A program made the position numbers and the translations under genes. 64,000 bases of DNA from Streptomyces avidinii (GTDB lineage Bacteria > Actinomycetota > Actinomycetes > Streptomycetales > Streptomycetaceae). The stretch covers positions 124,001 through 188,000 of the forward strand of contig NZ_BMVL01000003.1 in the NCBI RefSeq assembly GCF_014650695.1. Reading direction: 5' to 3'. Under the pieces are notes generated by a model. The model was not told the origin of the DNA, ran no database searches, and saw only the letters and a list, made by a program, of their open reading frames with translations. Below, in pieces: positions 20,135-28,717 of the stretch (positions within the stretch are counted from its first letter, which is position 1; each line of letters opens with the position of its first letter).

Positions 20135-21994
20135 ATGCGCGACGAACCGAAGTGGATCCCATCGAAAGACCCCCTCGACCCCACCCGCCCCGCCCCGGCC
20201 GAGCAGCCGCGGGAGCTGCGCCGCATCGTGGGGCTCTTCCGGCCCTACCGCGGCAGGCTCGCCGTCGTCGGACTGCTGGTCGGCGCCTCCTCGCTGGTCG
20301 GCGTCGCCTCGCCGTTCATGCTCCGCGAGATACTCGACGTCGCGATCCCGCAGGGTCGCACCGGGCTGCTCAGCCTGCTGGCGCTCGGCATGATCCTGAC
20401 CGCCGTCGTCACCAGCGTCTTCGGCGTGCTCCAGACCTTCATCTCCACCACCGTCGGCCAGCGCGTCATGCACGACCTGCGCACCGCCGTCTACGCGCAG
20501 CTCCAGCGGATGCCGCTGGCCTTCTTCACCCGGACCCGCACCGGAGAGGTGCAGTCCCGCATCGCCAATGACATCGGCGGCATGCAGGCCACCGTCACCT
20601 CCACCGCGACCTCGCTCGTCTCGAACCTGACGGCCGTCATCGCCTCCGTGGTCGCCATGCTCGCGCTCGACTGGCGGCTCACCCTGGTCTCGCTGCTGCT
20701 GCTCCCCGTCTTCGTGTGGATCAGTCGGCGGGTCGGCCGCGAGCGCAAGAGGATCACCACGAAGCGGCAGAAGCAGATGGCCGCCATGGCCGCGACGGTC
20801 ACCGAGTCGCTCTCGGTGAGCGGCATCCTGCTCGGCCGAACCATGGGCCGATCCGAGTCCCTGACCTCGGCCTTCTCCGCGGAGTCGGAGAAGCTCGTCG
20901 GCCTTGAGGTGCGCTCCAACATGGCCGGGCGCTGGCGGATGTCCACCATCGGCATCGTCATGGCAGCGATGCCCGCCCTCATCTACTGGGCGGCCGGCAT
21001 AGCCCTCCAGACGGGCAATCCCTCACTCTCCGTCGGCACCCTCGTCGCGTTCGTCACCCTCCAGCAGGGCCTCTTCCGGCCCGCCGTGAGCCTGCTGTCG
21101 ACCGGGGTGCAGATACAGACCTCGCTCGCCCTGTTCGCCCGCATCTTCGAGTACCTCGACCTGCCGGTGGACATCACCGAGCGCGCGGACCCGGTGCGGC
21201 TGGACCGGGCCAAGGGCGAGGTCGCCCTGGAGGACGTGCACTTCACCTACGACGCGAAGAACGGTCCGACTCTCTCCGGGATCGACATCACCGTTCCGGC
21301 CGGCGGCTCCCTCGCCGTGGTCGGTCCGACCGGGTCGGGCAAGAGCACGCTCAGCTATCTGGTGCCCCGGCTCTACGACGTCACCGGCGGCCGGGTCGCC
21401 CTCGACGGGGTGGACGTGCGCGACCTCGACTTCGACTCGCTGGCCCGCTCGATCGGCGTGGTGTCCCAGGAGACCTACCTCTTCCACGCCTCGGTCGCCG
21501 ACAACCTGCGCTTCGCCAAGCCGGACGCCACCGACGAAGAGATCGCCGAGGCGGCCCGGGCGGCCCAGATCCACGACCACATCGTCTCCCTGCCCGACGG
21601 GTACGACACCCTCGTCGGCGAGCGCGGCTACCGGTTCTCCGGGGGCGAGAAGCAGCGCCTGGCCATCGCCCGCACCATCCTGCGGGACCCGCCGGTGCTG
21701 ATCCTGGACGAGGCCACCAGTGCCCTGGACACGCGCACCGAGCACGCCGTCCAGCAGGCCATCGACAACCTCTCGGCGGGCCGCACCACCATCACCATCG
21801 CGCACCGCCTCTCCACCGTCCGCGACGCCGACCAGATAGTGGTCCTGGACGCCGGGCGCATCGCCGAACGCGGCACCCATGAGGAGCTGCTGAAGGCGGA
21901 CGGCCGGTATGCGGCCCTGGTCCGCCGGGACCGCGACGCCGCGCTGGCGCCCGAGCCGCCCGAGGGGCTCCAGCTGGCTCCGGTGAATGTGTGA
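20135..21994 (+). CDS. ABC multidrug-type exporter, fused permease/ATPase
   Basis: A 619-residue half-transporter with six membrane helices between about residues 45 and 325. The complete ATPase domain has Walker A VGPTGSGKSTLSYL (about 394-407), signature RFSGGEKQRLAIAR, Walker B VLILDEATSALD and H-loop IAHRLST. All ATP-site residues are canonical, so it probably works as a homodimer exporting drugs or lipids. I chose the ATG at 20135, six bases after GAGAGGG; a GTG lies two codons upstream. The divergent MarR gene and the operator between them suggest substrate-induced expression. Confidence 0.93.
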   Translation: MRDEPKWIPSKDPLDPTRPAPAEQPRELRRIVGLFRPYRGRLAVVGLLVGASSLVGVASPFMLREILDVAIPQGRTGLLSLLALGMILTAVVTSVFGVLQTFISTTVGQRVMHDLRTAVYAQLQRMPLAFFTRTRTGEVQSRIANDIGGMQATVTSTATSLVSNLTAVIASVVAMLALDWRLTLVSLLLLPVFVWISRRVGRERKRITTKRQKQMAAMAATVTESLSVSGILLGRTMGRSESLTSAFSAESEKLVGLEVRSNMAGRWRMSTIGIVMAAMPALIYWAAGIALQTGNPSLSVGTLVAFVTLQQGLFRPAVSLLSTGVQIQTSLALFARIFEYLDLPVDITERADPVRLDRAKGEVALEDVHFTYDAKNGPTLSGIDITVPAGGSLAVVGPTGSGKSTLSYLVPRLYDVTGGRVALDGVDVRDLDFDSLARSIGVVSQETYLFHASVADNLRFAKPDATDEEIAEAARAAQIHDHIVSLPDGYDTLVGERGYRFSGGEKQRLAIARTILRDPPVLILDEATSALDTRTEHAVQQAIDNLSAGRTTITIAHRLSTVRDADQIVVLDAGRIAERGTHEELLKADGRYAALVRRDRDAALAPEPPEGLQLAPVNV

Positions 21995-22057
21995 CCGTAT
22001 GACCGGCGCACGGGTGGGATGCCGGAAATGTGGCGTATCGCGGGTTAGCGTTCCCGC

Positions 22058-22921
22058 ATGCGTCATGAGTATCTGCCGCCGCAGCGCCGATCCCGGCTGA
22101 CCCGCCGGGGCCGGCTGGCGCTCTTCCTCGGCACGCTGCTGGCGATCGGTGCGGCCGTCCTGATCCCCATACTGCGCGGTGGCGAAGTGCCGGAAACGCC
22201 ACGCCGGCTGCTGATCCCCGAGGGATGGCGGGCCCCGCAGGTGTACGCCGCGGTCGACCGCGAGCTGAAGCTCCCGCCGGGCTCCACGAAGGCGGCGGTG
22301 GCCACCGCCGGGCTGGCCCTTCCCGCGGAGGCCAAGGGGAACCCGGAGGGGTACCTCTTCCCGGCGACGTACCCGGTGACCTCGAAGTCCACCCCGGCCG
22401 CGCTCCTGACGCACATGGTGCGGACGGCGAACGAGAAGCTGGCCACCAGGGCAGTCGCCGACGGCGGCAAGGCCCACGGGATGACCCCGTACCAGACGGC
22501 CACTCTGGCCAGCGTCATCGAGGCGGAGGCGGAGGACCGCGCCGACATGGGCAAGGTCGCCCGGGTCGTGCACAACCGGCTGGCGAAGTCGATGCCCCTC
22601 CAGATGGACTCCACGATCAACTACGCGCTGAACCGCAGCACTGTGGACACCAAGCTGAGCGACACGCGGATCGACAGCCCCTTCAACACCTATGAACGCC
22701 AGGGTCTGCCGCCCACACCGATCGACAGTCCCGGGCTCGAGGCGATGGCGGCCGCGGTCGCTCCCACCCCCGGGGACTGGCTGTACTTCGTCACCGTGAA
22801 GCCGGGAGACACCCGGTTCTCGGCGACCTATGAGGAGCACAAGCGGCACGTCGCCGAGTTCAACCGGCTCCGCGCGAGCGCGGGCGCCCGGACGGGGCAG
22901 GCGGGTCCGGCGGCGAAATGA
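22058..22921 (+). CDS. mltG: endolytic murein transglycosylase MltG (YceG-like)
   Basis: A 287-residue membrane-anchored protein with one N-terminal transmembrane helix (about 20-42) and a YceG domain. Characteristic stretches are GNPEGYLFPATYPV (about 95-108), LASVIEAEAEDRADMGKVA with the catalytic Glu, VVHNRLAKSMPLQMDSTINY, DSPFNTYERQGLPPTPIDSP and the C-terminal WLYFVTVKPGDTRFSATYEEH. MltG cleaves nascent glycan strands at the outer membrane face to end peptidoglycan elongation. It is short compared with the main cell-cycle MltG of Streptomyces (over 500 residues), so it is probably a second paralogue. Confidence 0.92.
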   Translation: MRHEYLPPQRRSRLTRRGRLALFLGTLLAIGAAVLIPILRGGEVPETPRRLLIPEGWRAPQVYAAVDRELKLPPGSTKAAVATAGLALPAEAKGNPEGYLFPATYPVTSKSTPAALLTHMVRTANEKLATRAVADGGKAHGMTPYQTATLASVIEAEAEDRADMGKVARVVHNRLAKSMPLQMDSTINYALNRSTVDTKLSDTRIDSPFNTYERQGLPPTPIDSPGLEAMAAAVAPTPGDWLYFVTVKPGDTRFSATYEEHKRHVAEFNRLRASAGARTGQAGPAAK

Positions 22922-23233
22922 GCGGCGGCGGCCGGCCGTCTCGCGTCGGGGTGCTGCTCCGCACTCCGCAAGGCCCCCGAACAGGACCTCGCGACGGGCC
23001 GGGTCCCTTGCGATCAGCAGGGGTTCGGGAATCCGGCCAGCCCCGGTGCCGGCGCAGAACCGCATCTGACCTGCTCATTTCGCGGCGCGCTGGATCCCTG
23101 CTCCCGTCCGTGGCGCCAAATGGCTCGCAATGGCGCCATGTATGCGCCATCATGGCGCCATGAGTGACGCGCTCGTCGGCCTCGCAGGCCGTGGGGCGCG
23201 TTGCGCGGGGTGGGTCATCAAGGGGGTCGGACC
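22922..23233. other. intergenic stretch without a convincing gene
   Basis: 312 bases between mltG and the GtrA-like gene. I find no credible coding frame on either strand and no RNA gene. The only structure is the palindrome cluster at 23111-23161, listed separately. Confidence 0.6.
23111..23161. promoter_or_regulatory. array of TGGCGCCA palindromes upstream of GtrA-like gene
   Basis: The palindrome TGGCGCCA occurs at 23111-23118. It occurs again, extended to ATGGCGCCAT, at 23130-23139 and 23152-23161. An additional half-site ATGCGCCAT lies at 23142-23150. The centres are 20 and 22 bases apart, about two helical turns, so several protein dimers could bind one DNA face. It lies 73-123 bases upstream of the start at 23234. 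Confidence 0.55.
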
Positions 23234-23743
23234 ATGGAGACAGCAGTGCGGAGCCGGCGGCAGGCGGCGCCCGGCACGTTCACGGCCTTCGCCCGGTTCG
23301 TGTTCTGCGGCGGAGGGGTGGGGCTCGCCGCCGGCTTCGCCGTGGCCGCCCTCGCCTCCTGGGTTCCCTGGGTCCTGGCCAATGCCCTGATCACCGCGGT
23401 CTCCACGCTCCTCGCCACCGAGCTGCACGCCCGTTTCACCTTCGGTGCGGGTGGGCGCGCGACCCGGCGCCAGCACGTGCAGTCGGCCGGGTCCGCGGTG
23501 GCGGCGTACGGGGTGACCTGCGTGGCGATGCTCGTCCTCCAGCAACTGGTGGCGGCGCCCGGGGCGGCGCTCACTCAGGTCGTCTACCTGTCGGCCTCCG
23601 CACTCGCCGGTGTCGCACGGTTCGCGGTGCTCCGCCTCGTCGTCTTCGCCCGCGGCCGTGCACAGGCGGCGGCCGGCGTCCGCACCACCCGGCCCGTCCC
23701 CACGACCGCGGTCCGTCCCGCGGAGCTCTGCCGAGCCGCCTGA
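23234..23743 (+). CDS. GtrA-like small membrane protein
   Basis: A 169-residue protein with four hydrophobic helices (about 17-38, 45-62, 84-105, 115-135) and the GtrA-like pattern FARFVFCGGGVGLAAGF, then NALITAVSTLLATELHARFTF. GtrA proteins are thought to help move lipid-linked sugars across the membrane for glycosylation of surface polymers. The C-terminal tail is short and basic. The start ATG at 23234 follows AAGGGGG. No glycosyltransferase gene is adjacent, so the partner is unknown. Confidence 0.75.
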   Translation: METAVRSRRQAAPGTFTAFARFVFCGGGVGLAAGFAVAALASWVPWVLANALITAVSTLLATELHARFTFGAGGRATRRQHVQSAGSAVAAYGVTCVAMLVLQQLVAAPGAALTQVVYLSASALAGVARFAVLRLVVFARGRAQAAAGVRTTRPVPTTAVRPAELCRAA

Positions 23744-23773
23744 CTGCTCCGGCCGGGAGGTCGGCCCGAGCGG

Positions 23774-24178
23774 TCAGGGCATTTCGTCCGGGTCGCACGT
23801 CGCGCGGCGCAGGCCGATCGTGCGCAGAGCCCGCATCAGCCCCTCCTCGTCGCCCGCGCGGACGAGGTGCACGGCCCCGTCGACGGCGACGACATCGAGG
23901 TCGCCGGGGGCCCGTTCGGCCCTCGTGCGGAGCACCACTCCGCTCGGCGGATCGAGCGCGCGTACCCCCTGGAACACGCCCAGCGCGGCCGGATCGTCGC
24001 CGAAGCTGCCGGACAGGGTGAGCACCGTGATGTCGGGAAGCAGGATCCGGGCGTGCGCCAGGGCGATGCCGGGCGTGTGGGCGTGGGAGATGACGCGGAA
24101 GTGCGGGTTGCGCTGAATCCGCGACCGCAGGAGCTCCAGCTCCGCGCCCTCCGGTACGCCGACCACCAGCACCGTCAT
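23774..24178 (-). CDS. response-regulator-receiver-like single-domain protein
   Basis: A 134-residue protein starting MTVLVVGVPEGAELELLRSR. It then shows alternating strands and helices resembling a receiver domain: HFRVISHAHTPGIALAHARI, LLPDITVLTLSGSFGDDP and a C-terminal ALRTIGLRRATCDPDEM. The Asp in LLPD could be at the phosphorylation position, but the usual acidic pair at strand 1 is not obvious and no output domain follows. It may be a degenerate receiver or a stand-alone regulator. I am moderately sure it is coding because of its conserved-looking fold and codon use. Confidence 0.6.
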   Translation of the reverse strand: MTVLVVGVPEGAELELLRSRIQRNPHFRVISHAHTPGIALAHARILLPDITVLTLSGSFGDDPAALGVFQGVRALDPPSGVVLRTRAERAPGDLDVVAVDGAVHLVRAGDEEGLMRALRTIGLRRATCDPDEMP

Positions 24179-24326
24179 CACAGTGCCCCATTCTCCGTGG
24201 TGGCCGTGCGCCCGTCGAGCGGGGCACCGGGACGCGCGCCGGGCCGAATCTTCGGGCCGTGTTGCGATGAGTACGGGCCGCGTGGCCGGTCTACCCTGCA
24301 GACCCATTGCCCGGGAGGAACGGCAG

Positions 24327-24929
24327 ATGACCGATATGAGAACTTTCGACCTGGGGCCCCAGACCCGGATCGTCGCCCGTTTGGCGGCGGCCGTCCCGGA
24401 CGCCGCGCTCGCAGACCGGACGCCCTGCCCGGCGTACACGGTCGGCGACCTCCTGGGTCACCTCACGGGACTCGCCGTCGCCTTCCGCGACGCCGCCCGC
24501 AAGGACCTGGGCTCCACGACGGACACGGACCCCGGCTCGGCTGCTCCCGCACTGCCCGTGCACTGGCGCGAGGAACTGCCCGCCGTCCTCGGCGAACTGG
24601 CCGAGGCATGGACGGATCCGGCCGCCTGGACCGGTATGACCCGCGCCGGCGGCGTGGACCTGCCCGGTGACGTCGCGGGCGCGGTGGCCGCCGACGAACT
24701 GGTGGTGCACGGATGGGACCTGGCCCGGGCCACCGGCCAGGAGTACGCCCCCGACCCGGCCGCGCTGACCGCCTCGCACGCGTTCCTGCTGGCTGCCGCC
24801 GCGGAGAACGACCGCGGCGGGGGCATCTTCGGCCCCGTCGTGCCCGTCCCGGACGACGCCCCGCTGCTGGATCGGGCCGTCGGGCTGAGCGGACGTGACC
24901 CGGGCTGGAAGCCGCCGGCGTCCCCGTGA
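24327..24929 (+). CDS. TIGR03086/maleylpyruvate isomerase-type (DinB-like) metal-binding protein
   Basis: A 200-residue protein. The family N-terminus is LADRTPCPAYTVGDLLGHLT, with the metal-binding His of GHL at about residue 51. The second conserved segment is AADELVVHGWDLARATGQEY, with His at about 131. The fold is a four-helix bundle of the mycothiol-dependent, DinB-like group, which handles thiol-transfer or isomerisation reactions in actinobacteria. The substrate is unknown. The ATG at 24327 follows GGGAGGAA. Confidence 0.88.
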   Translation: MTDMRTFDLGPQTRIVARLAAAVPDAALADRTPCPAYTVGDLLGHLTGLAVAFRDAARKDLGSTTDTDPGSAAPALPVHWREELPAVLGELAEAWTDPAAWTGMTRAGGVDLPGDVAGAVAADELVVHGWDLARATGQEYAPDPAALTASHAFLLAAAAENDRGGGIFGPVVPVPDDAPLLDRAVGLSGRDPGWKPPASP

Positions 24930-24967
24930 CGTGGGCGGGCCCGCCCGGGCCCCGCGGATCCCGGCTC

Positions 24968-25420
24968 TCAGGTCTGGCACTGCTTCGTTGCCGCGGGGGA
25001 CCAGCCGCTCCAGGCGGCGCCGTCGGCCCGGGCGTGGACCCGGATCTCCACCTTCACGGGGCCGCAGACCCGGGTGGTGCTGCCCACCTCGAGCGGGCCG
25101 ACGGTCTGGCCGGCCCCGACGTAGGTGCGCCCGCTGCCGATCTTCTCCCAGTGACCGCCGTCGACCACGCGGAAGAACGCCTCGTAGGAGACGTTGAGTC
25201 CCTTGGTCCCGGTGTTGCGCGCCCTGATGTGCGCGGTGATGTCCCGCGTGGGGAACCTGCCCGCCGATCCCCGCTGGGCACTGATGCAGCCGTTGACGGC
25301 CACCCGGCCCGTCGACGTGCCCCCGCCGCACGCGACCGCCGCGGCGTGCGCCGGGGCCGGGATCGCCAGCAGGGTCAGCGCGGCTGCGCCCAGGACCGTT
25401 CCGGTACGCCTCAGGTGCAC
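24968..25420 (-). CDS. small secreted protein of unknown function
   Basis: A 150-residue protein with a clear Sec signal peptide: basic MHLRR, a hydrophobic core to about residue 20, and cleavage after AHA at about 26. The mature part has four Cys residues (ACGGG, NGCIS, RVCGP, KQCQT), suggesting two disulfides, and a beta-rich pattern with WSGWSPAATKQC at the end. I recognise no domain. A 14-base perfect palindrome lies 42-55 bases upstream of the start. Confidence 0.8.
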   Translation of the reverse strand: MHLRRTGTVLGAAALTLLAIPAPAHAAAVACGGGTSTGRVAVNGCISAQRGSAGRFPTRDITAHIRARNTGTKGLNVSYEAFFRVVDGGHWEKIGSGRTYVGAGQTVGPLEVGSTTRVCGPVKVEIRVHARADGAAWSGWSPAATKQCQT

Positions 25421-25461
25421 GGTCTCATTCCTTTTCGTCGAGCCGTCAGGCCGTCGAGCAC

Positions 25462-25475
25462 TCTCTCCGGAGAGA
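25462..25475. promoter_or_regulatory. 14-bp perfect palindrome upstream of secreted-protein gene
   Basis: TCTCTCCGGAGAGA reads identically on both strands. It lies in the 155-base gap between the secreted-protein start (25420) and the monooxygenase stop (25576). The position, about 50 bases before the secreted-protein start, suits an operator or activator site. Confidence 0.5.
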
Positions 25476-25575
25476 CCATGGCCCGAGCCGAGGCGCGATG
25501 AGCAGGCTTTCAGTGGCTTTTTCCCTCAAATGGGTGCAGGTGACCCACCGGGTCGCCGGGGAACCAGGCCGCAGA

Positions 25576-26700
25576 TCACCGCGCTGCCGGCATCGCCGCC
25601 CCCTCGCGGGCCAGGAACCGGCGGATCTCGCGGACCGCCGCGCCGCCCGCGCGGTTGGCGCCGATGGTCGACGCCGACGGACCGTACCCCACCAGGTGGA
25701 TCCGTTCGTCGCGGACGGCCCGGGTCCCCTCGACCCGGATGCCGCCGCCCGGTTCGCGCAGGTGCAGCGGGGCGAGGTGGTCGACGGCCGCGCGGAATCC
25801 GGTGGCCCACAGGATGACGTCCGCGTCGACCCGGGTCCCGTCCGCCCAGGCGACACCGGTGGCGGTGATCCGGTCGAAGACGGGCCGCCGGGCGAGGACG
25901 CCCGAGTCCAGGCCGGCCCGGACGGCTTCGTTCAGCGGGAGCCCGGTCACGCTCACCACGCTCTGCGGCGGCAGACCCCGGCGTACCCGTTCGTCCACCA
26001 GGGCCACCGCGGCCCGGCCCTCGGCCTCGCCGAAGCTTCCGTCGCGGAAGACCGGCGGCCGCCGGGTCACCCATGTGGTCCCCGCCGCGACCTCGGCGAT
26101 CTCCAGCAGGTGCTGCACCGCCGAGGTGCCACCGCCCACGACGATCACCCTGGCTCCGGCGAACTCCTGCGGCCCCGGATAGTTCGCGGTGTGCAGCTGG
26201 CGGCCGCGGAAGGTCTCCTGACCCGGGTAGCGCGGCCAGAACGGGCGGTCCCAGGTTCCCGTGGCGTTGATCAGGGCGCGCGGCGACCAGACCCCGGCCG
26301 AGGTCTCCACCCGGAGCCGCCCCGCGTCCCCCTCGCGTACGGCGGACACGTCCACGGGGCGGCGTACGCGCAGGTCGAAGCGGTCCTCGTAGGCGGCGAA
26401 GTACTCCCCGATCACCTCGGACGACGGCCGCAGCGGGTCGGCGTCCGTCAGCTCCATGCCGGGCAGTGCGTGCATGCCGTGGACCTTGCCGTAGGTGAGC
26501 GAGGGCCAGCGGAACTGCCAGGCGCCGCCCGGCCGGGGCGCGTGGTCCAGGACCACGTGGTCGATGCCCGCCCGCGCCAGGTGGTGGGCGCCGGACAGCC
26601 CGGCCTGCCCGGCGCCGATGACCACCACGTCGACAGCCCCGGATCGGACCGCTTCCGCCGGTTCTCCCGGCTCCGCCGCGTACCGCACCATTTCGTTCAC
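25576..26700 (-). CDS. FAD-dependent NAD(P)-binding monooxygenase-like oxidoreductase
   Basis: A 374-residue flavoprotein. The first Rossmann motif VVVIGAGQAGLSGAHHLARA (about 25-44) binds FAD. The second dinucleotide motif ARVIVVGGGTSAVQHLLEIA (about 178-197) binds NAD(P)H. NATGTWDRPFWPRYPGQETF and the C-terminal ILWATGFRAAVDHLAPLHL are typical of the CzcO/flavin-containing monooxygenase group. This group oxygenates ketones, amines or sulfur compounds. Nearby is a broken alkanesulfonate monooxygenase, so sulfur metabolism is possible but unproven. Confidence 0.88.
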   Translation of the reverse strand: MNEMVRYAAEPGEPAEAVRSGAVDVVVIGAGQAGLSGAHHLARAGIDHVVLDHAPRPGGAWQFRWPSLTYGKVHGMHALPGMELTDADPLRPSSEVIGEYFAAYEDRFDLRVRRPVDVSAVREGDAGRLRVETSAGVWSPRALINATGTWDRPFWPRYPGQETFRGRQLHTANYPGPQEFAGARVIVVGGGTSAVQHLLEIAEVAAGTTWVTRRPPVFRDGSFGEAEGRAAVALVDERVRRGLPPQSVVSVTGLPLNEAVRAGLDSGVLARRPVFDRITATGVAWADGTRVDADVILWATGFRAAVDHLAPLHLREPGGGIRVEGTRAVRDERIHLVGYGPSASTIGANRAGGAAVREIRRFLAREGAAMPAAR

Positions 26701-26739
26701 GGTTCTACCAACTTGCGGCGGGCGCCGGATCTTCCCGGG

Positions 26740-27193
26740 CTACGGCGCGAGCAGCCCGCGGGCCGCCAGCTCCGGGGTCACCCCCTCGCCGAACCAGTAG
26801 GCCTCCTCCAGATGCGGATGGCCCGACAGGACGAAGTTCTCGATCCCGAGCGCGTGGTACTCCTCGATCCGGTCCGCCACGTCCCCGTGGCTGCCGACCA
26901 GGGCCGTCCCGGCGCCGCCGCGGACCAGGCCGACGCCCGCCCACAGGTTCGGCGAGATCTCCAGCCCGTCCCGGGAGCCGCCGTGCAGGGCCAGCATGCG
27001 CTGCTGCCCCACCGACTCGCTCGCGCCCAGCAGGGACTGCGCGCGGGTGATGTCCGCGTCGGACAGGTCCCCGAGCAGTCGGTCCGCCGCGCCCCAGGCC
27101 TCCTTCGCCGAGTCGCGGGAGATGGTGTGCAGCCGGATGCCGAACCGGACCGTCCGCCCCCGCTCCTCGGCCAGCGAGCGGATCCAGTTCGCG
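26740..27193 (-). pseudogene. 5'-truncated alkanesulfonate monooxygenase (SsuD/LLM-class) remnant
   Basis: The visible 150 residues begin at [20 protein letters not shown]. They continue with [40 protein letters not shown] and [20 protein letters not shown]. These match the C-terminal half of FMNH2-dependent alkanesulfonate monooxygenase (about 380 residues). The N-terminal 220 or so residues, including most of the flavin site, are missing. Homology starts exactly where the P450 gene ends (its TGA at 27194-27196). This suggests that insertion or deletion replaced the 5' part. It is probably non-functional. Confidence 0.8.
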
Positions 27194-28582
27194 TCAACCG
27201 GTGCCGGTGCCGGTCTCAATGTCGGTACCGCTGCGGCGCAGCGTCGCCAGGACCGGACCGGTCGGCTGCAGGGTGAGCCCCGGGAAGACCCCGACCCGTT
27301 CGCTTCCGCTGTCCAGGTGGAACCGCTGCGCCAGCACGGCCAGTACGAGCGCGGCCTCCACCAGCGCGAACCGCGCTCCCAGGCAGGCCCGCGGGCCGCC
27401 GCCGAAGGGAAACCAGGCGTGTTCGGGCACCGGATGCGGAGCGTCCGCGTCCCACCGCTCCGGAAGGAAGGCCTCCGGGTCCGGGAACCATCGGGCGTCC
27501 CGGTGCACCGACCAGGGGCTGGTCCACACCGAGGTCCCGGCCGGCACCGCGCGCCCGCCGAGGGTGGCCCCCTCCGTGGCCACCGCCGAGATCAGCCAGA
27601 TCGGCGGATAGATCCGCAGGGCCTCCTTGACCACCTGCTGGGTCCAGGGCAGCCGCGCGTAGTCGTCGTAGGTCGGCAGCCGTCCGCCGAGCACCCGGTG
27701 CAGCTCCTCCGTCAGCCGGGCCCGCGCCCGGGGCGCCCCCGACAGGAGCTGCCAGGCCCAGGTCAGGGTGGTCGAGGTGGTTTCGTGGCCGCCGATGTAG
27801 AGGGTGATCGACTCGTCCCGCAGCTCCGTGCGGGAGAGCGGTCCGCCGTGTTCGTCGCGGGCCGCGAGCAGTCGGCTCAGCAGGTCGTCCCGCTCCGCGC
27901 CGGCGTTCGATGCCGCCTCGTGCTCCCGTATGACGTGCTCGATCTCCCGGTCGAGCACCGCCACGGCCTCCCGCATCCGGCGTCGCCCGGGCGTGCGCAC
28001 CCACGGCGGCAGGAACAGCGTCAGCCCCCGGAACTCGGCCCCCAGTTCGCGCTGCGCCGTGGCCATGGCCGCGCTGATGGGCGCCTCCCGGCCGGCGGCG
28101 TCGCTCCCGAACAGCGTGCGCACCGCGATCCGCTGGGTGAGTCCGGCCATCTCCCGGTGTACGTCTATCCGTTCGCCCGCTCGCCAGCCGCTCGCCAGGG
28201 CGTCCGCGCACTCCACCATCGTGGCGGCGTACGAGCGCACCTGGCGGGGCCGGACGGCGGGCTGCACCAGGGCCCGCTTGCGCCGCCAGTCGTCCCCGGT
28301 GGCGACGACCACCCCGTTGCCGAGCAACTGGCGAAAGGCCCAGCCCAGTTCGGTCGGGCGGAAGGTGGACTCGACTGCTCCGAGCAGTTCGCCGGCGTGC
28401 TCGGGCCGGGAGACGAGGATGTTGCGCTGCGGGCCGAGCGCCCAGGGCACCCAGTCCCCGTAGCCGTCGCGCAGAGACTCGAAGAAGGCCAGCGGATCGC
28501 GGGCGAATGCGGGCAGGTTGCCGAGCAGCGGCCATCGGCGCGGTCCGCCGCTGCGGGCGCCCGGGGTCAAGGTCGCGGTCAC
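27194..28582 (-). CDS. cytochrome P450 (CYP4/CYP102-like class)
   Basis: A 462-residue heme monooxygenase. The N-terminal proline-rich region reads [20 protein letters not shown]. The I-helix is [17 protein letters not shown], with the acid-threonine-type pair replaced by His-Glu-Thr-Thr. The K-helix ExxR is [11 protein letters not shown] and the Cys-ligand loop is [16 protein letters not shown]. Such bacterial P450s often oxidise fatty acids or terpenes using ferredoxin partners, none of which is adjacent. I prefer the GTG at 28582 (MTATLTPG) because the extension to ATG 28654 is unlike coding sequence. The 3' end abuts the SsuD remnant. Confidence 0.92.
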   Translation of the reverse strand: MTATLTPGARSGGPRRWPLLGNLPAFARDPLAFFESLRDGYGDWVPWALGPQRNILVSRPEHAGELLGAVESTFRPTELGWAFRQLLGNGVVVATGDDWRRKRALVQPAVRPRQVRSYAATMVECADALASGWRAGERIDVHREMAGLTQRIAVRTLFGSDAAGREAPISAAMATAQRELGAEFRGLTLFLPPWVRTPGRRRMREAVAVLDREIEHVIREHEAASNAGAERDDLLSRLLAARDEHGGPLSRTELRDESITLYIGGHETTSTTLTWAWQLLSGAPRARARLTEELHRVLGGRLPTYDDYARLPWTQQVVKEALRIYPPIWLISAVATEGATLGGRAVPAGTSVWTSPWSVHRDARWFPDPEAFLPERWDADAPHPVPEHAWFPFGGGPRACLGARFALVEAALVLAVLAQRFHLDSGSERVGVFPGLTLQPTGPVLATLRRSGTDIETGTGTG

Positions 28583-28656
28583 GCAGGCATGGTGACAGCC
28601 GCCCCCCGCAGGGCGCCAGAGAGCGGACCGGGTCTCCTCGGCGGGTCTCTGCATCG

Positions 28657-28699
28657 TTGACAGATAGTCGGCGCGCAGATAATCTCCGGGCAGATCGTC
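28657..28699 (+). promoter_or_regulatory. promoter with three phased direct repeats
   Basis: A strong promoter-like pair, TTGACA (28657-28662), 17 bases, TAATCT (28680-28685), faces the SRPBCC-MarR operon. Three 9-base direct repeats lie across it: CAGATAGTC at 28661, CAGATAATC at 28676 and CAGATCGTC at 28691. The spacing is exactly 15 bases each time. The MarR-like product of the operon is the obvious candidate ligand. Confidence 0.65.
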
Positions 28700-28717
28700 T
28701 ACTCAGGGAGACCCGCC

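Noticed and set aside
23020..23040. tRNA T-arm-like string (GGTTCGGGAATCC) in the gap after mltG
   Set aside because: I could not build the acceptor, D and anticodon arms around it, so there is no tRNA.
22860..23153. Minus-strand frame across the mltG-GtrA gap
   Set aside because: Arg/Pro/Ser-rich, overlaps the end of mltG, has no motif and no convincing ribosome binding site.
28583..28654. Longer start for the P450 at 27194
   Set aside because: The extra 24 residues do not look coding and no better ribosome binding site is present; kept as an alternative only.
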